The notes under the pieces are model-generated. The model searched no databases. It was not told where the DNA came from and worked only from the letters and a program-made list of their open reading frames with translations. From Actinoplanes auranticolor (GTDB lineage Bacteria; Actinomycetota; Actinomycetes; Mycobacteriales; Micromonosporaceae): a stretch of 64,000 nucleotides of DNA. Positions 1 through 8,199 of this stretch are shown here, piece by piece; the first letter of the stretch is position 1, and each line of letters opens with the position of its first letter. The translations under genes and the position numbers were made by a program. The stretch lies in assembly GCF_018332655.1 (NCBI RefSeq), contig NZ_BOQL01000029.1, positions 62,001 to 126,000 on the forward strand, in the 5' to 3' direction.

Positions 1-264
1 CTTGTCGGGGGTCCAGTCGACGAGGTAGACGGTCAGTTTCACCACGTCGTCGAAGGTGCCACCGACCTCGGCCAGGGCGGTGCCGATGTTGAGGTAGCAC
101 TGCTCGACCTGGGCGGCGAAGTCGCCCTCACCGACGTGGCCGCCGTCGGCATCGCGGGCGATCTGACCGGCGATGAAGACCATCCGCGAACCGGTGGCGA
201 TCGACACCTGCCGGTAGATGTCGACCTTCGGCAGTCCTTCGGGGTTCACCAGCGTGACGGCCAT
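1..264 (-). CDS. RidA/YjgF-family protein (3' end beyond window)
   Basis: The first 88 codons of a minus-strand gene run off the left edge of the window. The translation starts MAVTLVNPEGLPK and contains MVFIAGQIARDADG and DDVVKLTVYLVD, which match the YjgF/RidA fold: a trimeric enzyme of about 130 residues, members of which hydrolyse reactive enamine/imine intermediates of amino-acid metabolism. The ATG at 264 is supported by GGAGG five bases upstream. The catalytic Arg region near the C-terminus lies outside the window, so true deaminase activity cannot be judged. It is divergent from the TetR gene at 341, and the palindrome at 310-327 could serve both promoters. Confidence 0.85.
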   Translation of the reverse strand, partial: MAVTLVNPEGLPKVDIYRQVSIATGSRMVFIAGQIARDADGGHVGEGDFAAQVEQCYLNIGTALAEVGGTFDDVVKLTVYLVDWTPDK

Positions 265-309
265 GCTGCCTCCATGTGTCGGGAGCCCGTGGGCTCGGGA
301 GCTCAAACT

Positions 310-327
310 ATAGCAGTGCAATGCTAT
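310..327. promoter_or_regulatory. Palindromic operator candidate upstream of TetR gene
   Basis: ATAGCAGTGCAATGCTAT is an 18-bp inverted repeat with perfect 6-bp arms (ATAGCA/TGCTAT) and symmetry in 16 of 18 positions. It lies 13 bp before the preferred ATG (341) of a TetR regulator, in the gap shared with the divergent RidA gene. That is the usual place for TetR autoregulation. Binding is inferred. It also overlaps the alternative ATG at 326, which argues for the start at 341. Confidence 0.55.
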
Positions 328-340
328 GTATCCTGAGGCC

Positions 341-973
341 ATGGCGAGGACGAAGGACCCGGCGGTCCGCACCCTGCTCCTCGAACGGGCCGGGCACATG
401 CTGCGGACCCGCGAGCCGATCACCCTGCGCTCCCTGGTCGCCGGGACCGGCGTGTCCACCATGGCCGTGTACACGTGGTTCGGCGGCATGGACGGCATGT
501 GGAAAGCGTTGCGGCAGGAGGGCTTCACCCGCCTGGCCGGCCGGCTGGCGGCGGTGACGACGTCCGCGGACCCGGTCCGGGACCTGACCGCGCTGGTCGC
601 CGCGTACCTCGGCAACGCCCTCGACCACCCGGACCTGTACCGGGTCATGTTCGACGCGACCTACGAGCTCGAGGACGCCGAGGCGGCCGACGAGACGCTG
701 GAATACCTGGTCCAGGCGGCGGGCCGGGGCCGGGCGGCCGGCCGCTTCCGCGCCGGGACCGACCCGCTGGAGCTGGCCATCCAGAGCTGGGTCATCGGCC
801 ACGGCCTGGTCTCGCTGGTCACCCCGGGCCCGCTGCCCCGGCAGACCCTGGCCCACGGCATCCCCCTGCTGACCGCCCTGTACGTCGAGATGGGCGACGA
901 ACCCGCGAGATGCCGCCGCTCGGTCCGGCGCGGCTGGGAGGCCGTCGACGTGACCGGGGGGCGTCATGAGTAG
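341..973 (+). CDS. TetR/AcrR-family transcriptional regulator
   Basis: A protein of 210 residues from MARTKDPAVR. The N-terminal ~55 residues form a TetR helix-turn-helix (ITLRSLVAGTGVSTMAVYTWFGGMDG: recognition helix followed by the typical Y-x-W/H-F). The rest resembles the TetR C-terminal ligand domains with a WHG-like core (SWVIGHGLVSL). An upstream ATG at 326 is possible but sits inside the palindrome at 310-327, so 341 is preferred. The stop overlaps the next gene by 8 bp, so the membrane protein at 966 is probably co-translated and may be its target. The ligand is unknown. Confidence 0.85.
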   Translation: MARTKDPAVRTLLLERAGHMLRTREPITLRSLVAGTGVSTMAVYTWFGGMDGMWKALRQEGFTRLAGRLAAVTTSADPVRDLTALVAAYLGNALDHPDLYRVMFDATYELEDAEAADETLEYLVQAAGRGRAAGRFRAGTDPLELAIQSWVIGHGLVSLVTPGPLPRQTLAHGIPLLTALYVEMGDEPARCRRSVRRGWEAVDVTGGRHE

Positions 974-1754
974 CCGGAAGCCCGCCGCGGGCCGGCCCGC
1001 GTACCTGCTCGGGGCCGCGGCCGGGAACCAGCTCGTGAACCTGTCCGGCGCGACCACCCCGTACCGCTGGTTGACGGTTGCCCTGCTGGTCGCCGGCCTG
1101 ACCGCGACGATCAGCCGGGCCCGCCCGCGGCCCGTCGCCGTCCTGGTCCCGCTCGCTCTGGCCCTGATCGCGGCGTCGGCGGCGCTGCGACCGGCGTGGC
1201 AGATCCCGGCCGGCGTCGCCGCCGCCGTGCTGGTCGTCGCCGCGGTGGGCCGGCTGGCGCCCGGCGCGGGTGGCGCCACGCTGCTGGCCGGAGTCACGGG
1301 CGCCGGCCTCGGCACCGCGCTCCTGCGGGCCGGTGTCGCCGCCTGGCCCGGCGGCCCGGCGGTGACCTGCGCGTCGATCATCGGCATCGGCGTGGCCGTC
1401 ATCGTCGCCGGTGTCGCCCTGCTGCGGTCGAACGCCCTGCTGCTGGGCGTGGCCGTCGGCGGTTCCGGCCTCGCCGCCCTCGCGGGCGGGTTCGCGATCG
1501 TGGGCGCCCAGGGCACGGCGGGGACGATGGCGATCCTGGGTGGCGGGCTGGCCCTGGTCACCGCCGTTCTGGCCTTCGTGCGGGACTTCTCCCTGCTCGG
1601 CCTGGCGGCGCTGGGCGACGCGATCGCGGTCACCGGCCTGGCCATGTGGGCGCTCCGGGCCGGGGAGGTGCCGGCCGGCGTGACGGCGTTCGCCGCGGCG
1701 TCGGCGGCCCTCGCCCTCGGCCTGTCCTACCTGGGCGCGAGCTGGGCGGATTGA
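966..1754 (+). CDS. Hydrophobic integral membrane protein, function unknown
   Basis: A 262-residue protein made almost entirely of hydrophobic Ala/Gly/Leu/Val helices, about eight membrane-spanning segments by eye, with short loops. Its ATG lies 8 bp inside the end of the TetR gene, so the two are very likely one operon and the protein may be regulated by, or be the effector of, that regulator. No transporter signature, catalytic residue or known domain was recognised. Confidence 0.7.
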   Translation: MSSRKPAAGRPAYLLGAAAGNQLVNLSGATTPYRWLTVALLVAGLTATISRARPRPVAVLVPLALALIAASAALRPAWQIPAGVAAAVLVVAAVGRLAPGAGGATLLAGVTGAGLGTALLRAGVAAWPGGPAVTCASIIGIGVAVIVAGVALLRSNALLLGVAVGGSGLAALAGGFAIVGAQGTAGTMAILGGGLALVTAVLAFVRDFSLLGLAALGDAIAVTGLAMWALRAGEVPAGVTAFAAASAALALGLSYLGASWAD

Positions 1755-1812
1755 CGCACCCTCGGCGCCGGACCGGTGACCGGGCCCCGGCAGCGGGCCT
1801 AGGATCGCCGGC

Positions 1813-2274
1813 ATGGCGGCTCGGCGGTATCGGTACAGCGTCGGCAACGAGGAGGACCCCGGTGATCCCTGGGGTCGCAGTGAGCTGCTGATCGAGCCGG
1901 ACGGCGCGGTCTCGTTGCAGCACGTCTTCCCGGGGCCGCTGGCCGCGCGCGCCTGGACCGGCCGGGTCCGGCCCGCCGCGCTGGACGCCCTGCGGGACTC
2001 GCTCGAACGCGCCGGGTTCCCCGCCGGGCCGGCCGCGCCGCCGGCCGCCGGCTCCGGGCTGCGCCGCCTGACCGTCGAGACGCGGGACGGGTCGGCGTCC
2101 GTCGTCCTGCCCTGGCACCTGCCGGCCTCGGCACCTTCCGGGTACGCCGAGACGTTCGACGTCCTCGACGGTGTCATCCGCCAGGTGACCGGGAGTGCGG
2201 TGGCGTATCCGTCCACGCAGAGCGACATCGTCTCCGACATCGCGGAGGCACCCGCCGGCGATCCGCTGATCTAG
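1813..2274 (+). CDS. Hypothetical protein, 153 aa
   Basis: A soluble-looking protein beginning MAARRYRYSVGNEEDP with no signal peptide or membrane segment. Residues 20-60 include a beta-strand-rich stretch (RSELLIEPDGAVSLQHVF), and residues 85-110 another (LRRLTVETRDGSASVVLPW), which suggests a small alpha/beta domain. I do not recognise a family. It stands alone between the membrane protein and the MTH1187-like gene, with 58 and 10 bp spacing. Confidence 0.6.
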   Translation: MAARRYRYSVGNEEDPGDPWGRSELLIEPDGAVSLQHVFPGPLAARAWTGRVRPAALDALRDSLERAGFPAGPAAPPAAGSGLRRLTVETRDGSASVVLPWHLPASAPSGYAETFDVLDGVIRQVTGSAVAYPSTQSDIVSDIAEAPAGDPLI

Positions 2275-2284
2275 ATTGGGAACC

Positions 2285-2581
2285 ATGCTGGTTGCCTTTT
2301 CCGTCACGCCGCTCGGCGTGGGTGATTCCGTCGGCGATCTGGTCGCCGAGGCCGTCCGCGTGGTCCGGGCCTCCGGGCTCCCCAACCGCACCGATGCCAT
2401 GTTCACCACCGTCGAGGGTGAGTGGGACGAGGTCATGGCCGTCATCAAGCAGGCCGTCGACGCCGTCGCCGCGCACGCGCCCCGGGTGACCGTCTCCCTC
2501 AAGGCCGATATCCGGCCCGGGGTCGCTGATGCGCTGCACGGCAAGGTCGAGCACATCGAGCGGCGGCTGGCCGGGCAGTGA
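2285..2581 (+). CDS. MTH1187/YkoF-type thiamine-binding-fold protein
   Basis: A 98-residue protein, MLVAFSVTPLGVGDSVGDLVAEAVRVVRASGL. The N-terminal strand, the V-x-V-x-xSGL helix end and the DEVMAVIKQAVDAV segment fit the MTH1187 (DUF77) family of small ferredoxin-like-fold proteins that bind thiamine or pyrimidine-like ligands. An upstream TTG (2276) would add three residues, but the ATG is preceded by GGGA at proper spacing. It overlaps the HAD phosphatase by 4 bp, so the two are translationally coupled. The physiological ligand here is unproven. Confidence 0.75.
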   Translation: MLVAFSVTPLGVGDSVGDLVAEAVRVVRASGLPNRTDAMFTTVEGEWDEVMAVIKQAVDAVAAHAPRVTVSLKADIRPGVADALHGKVEHIERRLAGQ

Positions 2582-3252
2582 AGCGGCTGGTCATGTGGGA
2601 CATCGACTACACGCTGCTGCGCGGCGGCGGGGTCGCCGCGCGGGCCTGGAAGGCCGCGTTCACCGAGCTCACCGGGGTGGCGTGGCGGGCCACCCCGAAC
2701 TTCGGCGGGCGGACCGACCTGGACATCTGCGCCGAGGTCTTCGCCACCCACGGGGTCACCGACTGCACGCCCGAGCGGTTCTTCGCCCGGTACGTCGAGG
2801 AGGTGCACGTCTCCCGGCACCAGTTCGCCGAGCAGGGTGCGCTCCTGCCCGGGGTGCGCGCTGTGCTCGACGAACTGGGCAGCCGGCCGGACGTGGTGCA
2901 GACGCTGGTCACCGGGAACGTGCCGCAGGTCGCCGCGGCCAAGATCGAGGCGTTCGCGCTGACCGGTGCCTTCGACGTGGAGATCGGTGGTTACGGCACC
3001 GACGACAGCGTGCGGGCGACGCTGGTGCGGCGGTGCCTGGAACGGGCCGAGGCCAAGTACGGCGAGCGCTTCCGGCCCGTGGTCATCGGCGACACGGCCA
3101 ACGACGTGTCGGCCGCGCTGGCCAACGACGCCCTCGCGGTGGGGGTGGCGACCGGCTCGACCAGCATGGCCGACCTGGTGCTGGCCGGCGCCCACGCCGT
3201 GCTGCCCGACCTGTCCGACGTGGACGCGGCCGTCGCGGTCATCACCGCCTGA
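2578..3252 (+). CDS. HAD-superfamily phosphatase
   Basis: A 224-residue haloacid-dehalogenase-type hydrolase beginning at a GTG that overlaps the previous stop. Motif I is WDIDYTLL (nucleophile Asp and general acid Asp in D-x-D-x-T/Y-T/L form), motif II is LVTGN, the conserved Lys region is AAAKIEAF, and motif IV is VIGDTANDVSAA. The alpha-helical cap between motifs I and II makes it similar to phosphoglycolate phosphatase-like enzymes. The substrate cannot be read from the sequence. It pairs with the thiamine-binding-fold gene, so a vitamin-phosphate substrate is possible but speculative. Confidence 0.85.
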   Translation: MKRLVMWDIDYTLLRGGGVAARAWKAAFTELTGVAWRATPNFGGRTDLDICAEVFATHGVTDCTPERFFARYVEEVHVSRHQFAEQGALLPGVRAVLDELGSRPDVVQTLVTGNVPQVAAAKIEAFALTGAFDVEIGGYGTDDSVRATLVRRCLERAEAKYGERFRPVVIGDTANDVSAALANDALAVGVATGSTSMADLVLAGAHAVLPDLSDVDAAVAVITA

Positions 3253-3262
3253 GGCGCCGGCG

Positions 3263-3838
3263 CTAACGCACGCGCAGGTGGGGCGGGAAGCCTGTCCAGC
3301 GCAGCTCCGGCGGCAGATGGGCCATGTCGTTGTACAGCATCAACGCCGGCGGCCGCTGCTCGCTGTAGCGGATCACCGTCAGCGCCGCGTTGCCCGTGTT
3401 GATGCCCATCCACCGCTCCGGCGGCGCCCCCAGTGCGTCCCGCACGAACCACGCGATCAGGAAGCTGTGGGTGATGACCAGCTCGTACGTCTCCTGCTCG
3501 GCCGGCACCGCGAAACGCGCCAGCGCCTGCTGCGCCAACTCCGGCCCGTCCCGCAGCTCGTCGGCACCCCAGCCCTCGGTCAGCGCCGAGAACGCGGCCG
3601 GCACGTCAGCCGGCACCCACGGCGGGTAGTCACCCACGACGTCCGACGATTGCGCTTGCGGCCAAGCTGCCGCCGTCTCCGCCGCACGGGGCAGCGGGCT
3701 GTGCGTCACCGAGGCGAACGGCACGCCAGCCAGCCGGGCGCCCAGCAGCTCGGCCTGGCGGCGGCCCGGATCGCTGAGGCCGGCCTCCTCACTGACTGCC
3801 TCGCCGTGGCGGGCCAGGTAGAGGTAGCGATGGCTCAC
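3263..3838 (-). CDS. Histidine phosphatase (phosphoglycerate mutase-like)
   Basis: A 191-residue protein with the RHG signature near its N-terminus (YLYLARHGEAV, phospho-acceptor His) and the second catalytic His in LVITHSFLIAW. This is the branch-2 histidine phosphatase fold without the mutase-specific insertion, so it is probably a phosphatase. The GTG start (3838) overlaps the uppS stop by 4 bp (GTGA). In this context it could dephosphorylate a prenyl or sugar phosphate, but no evidence selects a substrate. Confidence 0.85.
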   Translation of the reverse strand: MSHRYLYLARHGEAVSEEAGLSDPGRRQAELLGARLAGVPFASVTHSPLPRAAETAAAWPQAQSSDVVGDYPPWVPADVPAAFSALTEGWGADELRDGPELAQQALARFAVPAEQETYELVITHSFLIAWFVRDALGAPPERWMGINTGNAALTVIRYSEQRPPALMLYNDMAHLPPELRWTGFPPHLRVR

Positions 3839-4614
3839 TGCGGGGCGACGGGGTTCGGGATCGCGCCCCCGAACCGGCGGTCGCGCTGGGCGTACAGCTC
3901 GCAGGCGTACCAGAGGTGGCGGCGGTCGAAGTCGGGCCAGAGCGTGTCCAGGAAGACCAGCTCCGCGTACGCCGACTGCCAGAGCAGGAAGTTCGACGTG
4001 CGTTCCTCGCCGGACGGGCGCAGGAACATGTCCACGTCCGGGATCTCGGGGTGGTACAGGTACTTCCGCAGGGTCTTCTCGTTGACCTTGTCGGCTCTGA
4101 GCTTGCCCGCCGCCACGTCCCGGGCGATCGCCGCCGCCGCGTCCGCGATCTCCGCGTGGCCGCCGTAGTTGACGCAGAACTGCAGGGTCAGGGTCTTGTT
4201 GTCCTTCGACATCTCCTCCGCGGTCTGCAGCTCGGAGATCACGCTCTTCCACAGCCGGCCCGGGCGGCCCGACCAGACCACCCGGACGCCGAGCTCCACG
4301 AGCTGGTCGCGGCGGCGGCGGATGACGTCGCGGTTGAAGCCCATCAGGAAGCGGACCTCTTCCGGCGAGCGCTTCCAGTTCTCCGTGGAGAAGGCGTACG
4401 CCGACAGATACGGGATGCCCAGCTCGATCGCGCCCTCGATGGTGTCGAAGAGCGAATACTCCCCCTGCTCGTGACCCTTGGTGCGGGACAGCCCACGCTC
4501 CTTGGCCCAGCGGCCGTTGCCGTCCATGACCACCGCCACGTGCTTCGGCACCGCCGCGGCGGGCAGAGCGGGCGGCCGGGCGCCGGAGATGTGCGGTGTG
4601 GGCGGACGCGTCAC
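3835..4614 (-). CDS. uppS: Isoprenyl (undecaprenyl) diphosphate synthase
   Basis: A 259-residue cis-prenyltransferase that extends farnesyl/allylic diphosphate with IPP to make the lipid carrier for peptidoglycan. Visible signatures are HVAVVMDGNGRWA (catalytic Asp and P-loop), the SAYAFSTENWKRS stretch, and the C-terminal RPSGEERTSNFLLWQSAYAELVF motif that binds IPP and Mg. The GTG at 4614 overlaps the recO stop by 4 bp (GTGA); upstream extensions in the same frame fall inside recO and are rejected. It is co-transcribed recO-uppS-histidine phosphatase, the standard actinobacterial order. Confidence 0.97.
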   Translation of the reverse strand: MTRPPTPHISGARPPALPAAAVPKHVAVVMDGNGRWAKERGLSRTKGHEQGEYSLFDTIEGAIELGIPYLSAYAFSTENWKRSPEEVRFLMGFNRDVIRRRRDQLVELGVRVVWSGRPGRLWKSVISELQTAEEMSKDNKTLTLQFCVNYGGHAEIADAAAAIARDVAAGKLRADKVNEKTLRKYLYHPEIPDVDMFLRPSGEERTSNFLLWQSAYAELVFLDTLWPDFDRRHLWYACELYAQRDRRFGGAIPNPVAPQ

Positions 4615-5387
4615 GAAGTGCTCTCCCGTCGGTCGACCAGTGGCAGCGCGCGCAGGTTGCGCTCCATGTGCCACTGCAGGTGTGCTGCCACCAGCCCGCT
4701 GCACTCGCGGCGTACCGGTTGCTCGGTGGCGTCGGCGAGCTGCCAGTCGCCGCTGGTCAGGGCCTGCATCAGGGCGACCGTCGCCGGGGCCGGGTGGGCC
4801 GCGCCGGGCGGCCGGCAGTCGGGGCAGACCGCGCCGCCCGCGGGCACCGAGAAGGCGCCGTGCTGCCCCGGGCTGCCGCACACCGCGCACTCGCCCAGAG
4901 CGGGCGCCCAGCCGGCGAAGGACATGCCGCGCAGCAGATAGGCGTCCAGGACCAGGCTGCTGGCGTGCTCCCCCGCCGCCAGGGCCTTGAGCGCGCCGAG
5001 AGTGAGCTGGAACAGCCGCAGGGCGGGCTCGCGCTCGACCGGGGAGAGCCGCTCGGCGGTCTCCGCGATGGCGCTGGCCGCGGTGTAGCGGGGGTAGTCG
5101 GTGAGGAACTTCTTGCCGTACAGCATCAGGGCCTCGACCTGGCTGACCGAGTGCAGGCTGCTGCCGACGCCCTCGGGCGAGCCGGCGAGCTGCAGGTCGA
5201 TGTGGCCGAAGGGCTCCAGCCGGGCGCCGAACTTGGAGCTGGTGCGGCGCACCCCGCGGGCGACCGCGCGCAGCCGCCCGTGCCGCCGGGTCAGCAGGGT
5301 GATGATCCGGTCGCTCTCGCCGAGTTTCTGTACGCGCAGGACCACCGCGTCGTCGCGGTAGAGATGGCGTCGGTATCCGGCGGGCAC
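4611..5387 (-). CDS. recO: DNA repair protein RecO
   Basis: A 258-residue RecO, which helps load RecA on SSB-coated DNA in the RecFOR pathway. It starts MPAGYRRHLYRDDAVVLRVQKLGESDRIITLLTR, the N-terminal OB-fold signature. In the C-terminal half is a four-Cys zinc site (CAVCGSPG ... CPDCRPP). It is the first gene of a three-gene minus-strand operon. A perfect 9-bp inverted repeat at 5415-5440 stands just upstream. Confidence 0.95.
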   Translation of the reverse strand: MPAGYRRHLYRDDAVVLRVQKLGESDRIITLLTRRHGRLRAVARGVRRTSSKFGARLEPFGHIDLQLAGSPEGVGSSLHSVSQVEALMLYGKKFLTDYPRYTAASAIAETAERLSPVEREPALRLFQLTLGALKALAAGEHASSLVLDAYLLRGMSFAGWAPALGECAVCGSPGQHGAFSVPAGGAVCPDCRPPGAAHPAPATVALMQALTSGDWQLADATEQPVRRECSGLVAAHLQWHMERNLRALPLVDRRESTS

Positions 5388-5414
5388 GCAGTCATTCTGC
5401 CTGGTGGGTACGAC

Positions 5415-5440
5415 AGACCCTGACCCGGATCTCAGGGTCT
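5415..5440. promoter_or_regulatory. Perfect inverted repeat in recO / lipoprotein divergent promoter
   Basis: AGACCCTGA-N8-TCAGGGTCT, with perfect 9-bp arms, lies in the 119-bp gap between recO (starts 5387, minus) and the DUF4097 lipoprotein (starts 5507, plus). It could be an operator for a dimeric regulator or a small hairpin in the recO leader. I do not recognise the motif. Confidence 0.45.
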
Positions 5441-5506
5441 TCTCGGGGCCGCCTCAGTGGGAGGACCGATGGTGCCCGGGTGCCGGCGCCCCCTAGCGTC
5501 ACAGGC

Positions 5507-6310
5507 ATGACCCCGACTCTCGCCCGGCGCGCCGGCGCCGTCACCCTGATCGCCGTGACCGCGGCCGCCCTGGCCGGCTGTGGCGGAGGGATCGGCGCCC
5601 GGCTGACCTACGACGACACCGAGAAGGTGAAGGTCTCCGAGATCGTCCTGACGGGCGGCAGCGGGGACGTCACCGTGACGACGGCCGCGATCGCCGACAC
5701 CCGGATCAAGCGCATCGTGCGCAGCAACGGCTCCGACGACCCGCGGGCCTCGTACGAGCTGACCGGCACGGTGCTGACGCTCGACACCAACTGCGGGCCG
5801 CATTGCCAGGTGTCGTACGAGATCCAGGCCCCGACCGGGGTGGCGGTGCGCGGCAAGCTCGGCTCCGGCGACCTCACGCTCAGCGACATCGGCTCGGCGG
5901 ACGTCACCGTGGGCTCCGGCGGCGCCGCCGTCGACCGGGCGAGCGGCGCGGTGTCGCTGAAAGCCGGCTCGGGCGACATCCTGGCCAACGACCTGCTGGG
6001 CGAGACGACGCTGGTCACCGGCTCGGGCGACGTCGAGGCCCGCGGCCTGAGCGGCGGCAAGGCCGTCCGCGCCCAGACCGGCTCCGGCGACGTCACGGTC
6101 GAGGTGACCCAGGTGGCCTCGGTGACCGCCCGCACCGGCAGCGGCAACATCGAGCTGATGGTGCCGGACGGCGCCTACCAGGTGAAGACCCGCACCGGCT
6201 CCGGCGACGCGGAGCTGCTGGGCGTCGTCAACGACGCGACGGCCAAGAACGTCATCGAGGTGCAGACCGGCAGCGGGGACGCGACCATCACCGCCATCCC
6301 GGGCAGCTAA
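5507..6310 (+). CDS. Lipoprotein with DUF4097-type beta-helix repeats
   Basis: A 267-residue exported protein from MTPTLARRAG. The signal peptide ends in a lipobox LAGC (Cys25), so it should be membrane-anchored outside the cell. Residues ~45-265 carry at least eight repeats of the G-S-G-D/N turn (SGDVTV, SGDLTL, SGDILA, SGDVEA, SGNIEL, SGDAEL, SGDATI), spaced about one coil apart. This is the pattern of the DUF4097 right-handed beta-helix. Members sit on the cell surface; the role is unknown. An earlier ATG at 5480 would precede the signal peptide and is not favoured. It ends convergent with the MFS gene (4-bp overlap). Confidence 0.8.
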   Translation: MTPTLARRAGAVTLIAVTAAALAGCGGGIGARLTYDDTEKVKVSEIVLTGGSGDVTVTTAAIADTRIKRIVRSNGSDDPRASYELTGTVLTLDTNCGPHCQVSYEIQAPTGVAVRGKLGSGDLTLSDIGSADVTVGSGGAAVDRASGAVSLKAGSGDILANDLLGETTLVTGSGDVEARGLSGGKAVRAQTGSGDVTVEVTQVASVTARTGSGNIELMVPDGAYQVKTRTGSGDAELLGVVNDATAKNVIEVQTGSGDATITAIPGS

Positions 6311-7539
6311 GGGGTGTCGGCGGGGTGCCTCTCCCGCCGGGACAGCCAGACGAACGGCAGCGCGAGCGCGGCGACCCCGGCCGACATCAGGTACGAGGCC
6401 GGGTAGCCCCAGACGTCGGCGGCCCGGCCCAGCGCCGGCTGGGTCACGACGCCGCCGGTCGAGGCCATCAGCGAGTCGAAGGACAGGATGGTCGCGCGCT
6501 GCTGCGAGGGGATCATCCCGTTCAGGTACGCCTGCCGCACCGGCTGCCCGGCCGCGGCGAGCAGTCCCCAGGCCACCACCAGCGCCAGCACCACCCAGAA
6601 GCTCGGGATCAGGGCGATCAGCAGCACCGCGAGCACGCTGCCGCCGAGGGTGGCCAGCAGCATCGAGGTGCGCCGGGCGAAGACCCGCCGCAGCGCCGGT
6701 GCGACCAGCCCGCCGACGATCTGCGCGGCGGCCAGCAACGCCGCCGAGATCCCGGCGATCCCGTACGCGGCCTCGTCACCCCACAGCTGCAGCAGGTACG
6801 GCTGCAACGCGTAGTGCACGTAGATCATCGCGCCACCGGTGCAGGGCGCGGCCAGCATGAGCCAGCGCACCGGGCGGACCCGCAGGCCGTACTCGACCGA
6901 GTGGGCGGCGATGCGGCGTACCTCGGCCCGGTAGCCTCCGCCGCGGTCCGGGGTGAACCCGAGGTCGTGCATCAGCAGCGCGGCCACCACCAGCATCACC
7001 ACGAGCACGGCGGCCCGCAGCAGGTACGGCGCCCCGAGCCCGGCGAACTGGGCGAGATACCCGCCGCCACCCGCGCCGACGAGCATCCCGACGCCCATGA
7101 AGACCTGCCCCCGGGCGAAGACCGCATCCAGGCTCCCGGTGTAGCCGGTGGCGCGCAGCGCGTCGACCAGCCAGGCCTCGGTCGCGCCGGAGAAGAACGT
7201 GAAGCCCAGCCCGATCAGCGCCGAAGACACCGCCCAGGCCCAGAACGGCCCCTCGACGCGCCACAGCCAGACGTAGAGCACGGTGGTGGCGGCCAGCGTC
7301 ACCGTGCCGAGCAGGTACGACGCCCGGCGCCCCCAGGAGTCCGCGACGATGCCGGTGGGCACCTCGAACAGCACCATGCCGGCGGTGAAGAACGCGTTCG
7401 CGGCGAAGGCCTGGAAGTTGGTCAGCCCGGCGTCCAGCAGGAAGAGCGTGTTGACGCCCCAGATCAGCGAGGCCGCCAGGGTGTTGCCGAGCCCGAGCGT
7501 GTAGTACGTCCGGCGCACGTGCGCGGCCGTGATCGTCAT
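6307..7539 (-). CDS. MFS transporter
   Basis: A 410-residue major-facilitator protein with about 12 membrane helices. The loop 2-3 motif is DSWGRRASYLLG (the conserved D-x-x-G-R-R) and the helix-4 area contains FFSGATEAWLVDALRATG, typical of actinobacterial drug or metabolite exporters. The ATG at 7539 gives the normal MFS N-terminus (MTITAAHVRRTYYTLGLGN). This start lies inside one copy of a 74-bp repeat (7535-7608), so its leader shares sequence with the end of the acyltransferase gene. The substrate is unknown. Confidence 0.85.
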   Translation of the reverse strand: MTITAAHVRRTYYTLGLGNTLAASLIWGVNTLFLLDAGLTNFQAFAANAFFTAGMVLFEVPTGIVADSWGRRASYLLGTVTLAATTVLYVWLWRVEGPFWAWAVSSALIGLGFTFFSGATEAWLVDALRATGYTGSLDAVFARGQVFMGVGMLVGAGGGGYLAQFAGLGAPYLLRAAVLVVMLVVAALLMHDLGFTPDRGGGYRAEVRRIAAHSVEYGLRVRPVRWLMLAAPCTGGAMIYVHYALQPYLLQLWGDEAAYGIAGISAALLAAAQIVGGLVAPALRRVFARRTSMLLATLGGSVLAVLLIALIPSFWVVLALVVAWGLLAAAGQPVRQAYLNGMIPSQQRATILSFDSLMASTGGVVTQPALGRAADVWGYPASYLMSAGVAALALPFVWLSRRERHPADTP

Positions 7540-7608
7540 GTATGCACAGTCCCAGAGATCTCCCCGCCCGCGGGGGACATCGGCGCGGCGACCGGCCGAC
7601 GTGGACGG
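7535..7608. repeat. 74-bp imperfect direct repeat, copy A
   Basis: This copy aligns without gaps to 8200-8273 in the same orientation, with 61 of 74 positions identical by hand count; the best-conserved block is ATCGGCGCGGCGACCGGCC. Copy A covers the start codon and leader of the MFS gene. Copy B forms the last ~24 codons and stop of the acyltransferase gene. The two flank the small lipoprotein gene. Confidence 0.75.
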
Positions 7609-7689
7609 TGGCACGAAGGGAGGAGGACAAAGATCAACTAGCTTCCTATGCTTCCCGGCATCGCACAACTCGCACGGGGAGCAATACAC

Positions 7690-8187
7690 ATGTTCACACG
7701 TTCTGTTCCGGTCGTCGCCCTGGGTGCTCTCCTGGTCGCGGGCCTCGCCGCCTGCAGCAGCACCGCCAGCCCCGACGCCGCCAAGGCACCGGCCGCCGCA
7801 CCTTCGGCCGCACCGGCTGTCAGCGCCACCACCCCGCCGGCCGACCCGACGCCGACCGACAAGGCCGGCGGCAGCACCAAGAAGTCGCAGGACAAGGGCG
7901 CCTCGGCGAACTGCCCGGTGACCGCCGGGACCCTGCGGGCAGCGATCAAGAAGGAGCACCCGAGCTGGGGTGAGCAGGAGCTGACCGGCATCACGTGTTA
8001 CCAGGACTACGCGATCTCCACCCGGCGCGCTGCCGGCTCCGGCGCTGACACCGAGGTCGAGACCTTCCGCTACACCGGCGGCGCGTGGCAGACCTTCACC
8101 GGCGGCAGCGGTGGCTACTGCGACGGCGTGCCCGAGGACGTCACCGAGTACTTCCGGGACCACGGCCGCGCCGGCTGCGAGAGCTGA
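7690..8187 (+). CDS. Small lipoprotein, function unknown
   Basis: A 165-residue protein from MFTRSVPVVALG. The signal peptide ends in lipobox LAAC (Cys22), followed by a ~55-residue Ala/Pro/Thr-rich linker and a folded domain of ~95 residues containing four cysteines (ANCPVT, ITCYQD, GYCDG, AGCES), likely two disulfides. The start at 7690 has GGGGAG upstream; an ATG at 7648 would add 14 residues before the signal. The domain is not recognised. It is flanked on both sides by the 74-bp repeats. Confidence 0.75.
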   Translation: MFTRSVPVVALGALLVAGLAACSSTASPDAAKAPAAAPSAAPAVSATTPPADPTPTDKAGGSTKKSQDKGASANCPVTAGTLRAAIKKEHPSWGEQELTGITCYQDYAISTRRAAGSGADTEVETFRYTGGAWQTFTGGSGGYCDGVPEDVTEYFRDHGRAGCES

Positions 8188-8199
8188 CCGGCCGCGCGG

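Noticed and set aside
6307..8163. 618-codon frame joining the MFS transporter to an upstream 200-residue N-terminus
   Set aside because: The extra part is the antisense of the lipoprotein gene 7690-8187; MTITAAHVRR at 7539 is a normal MFS start.
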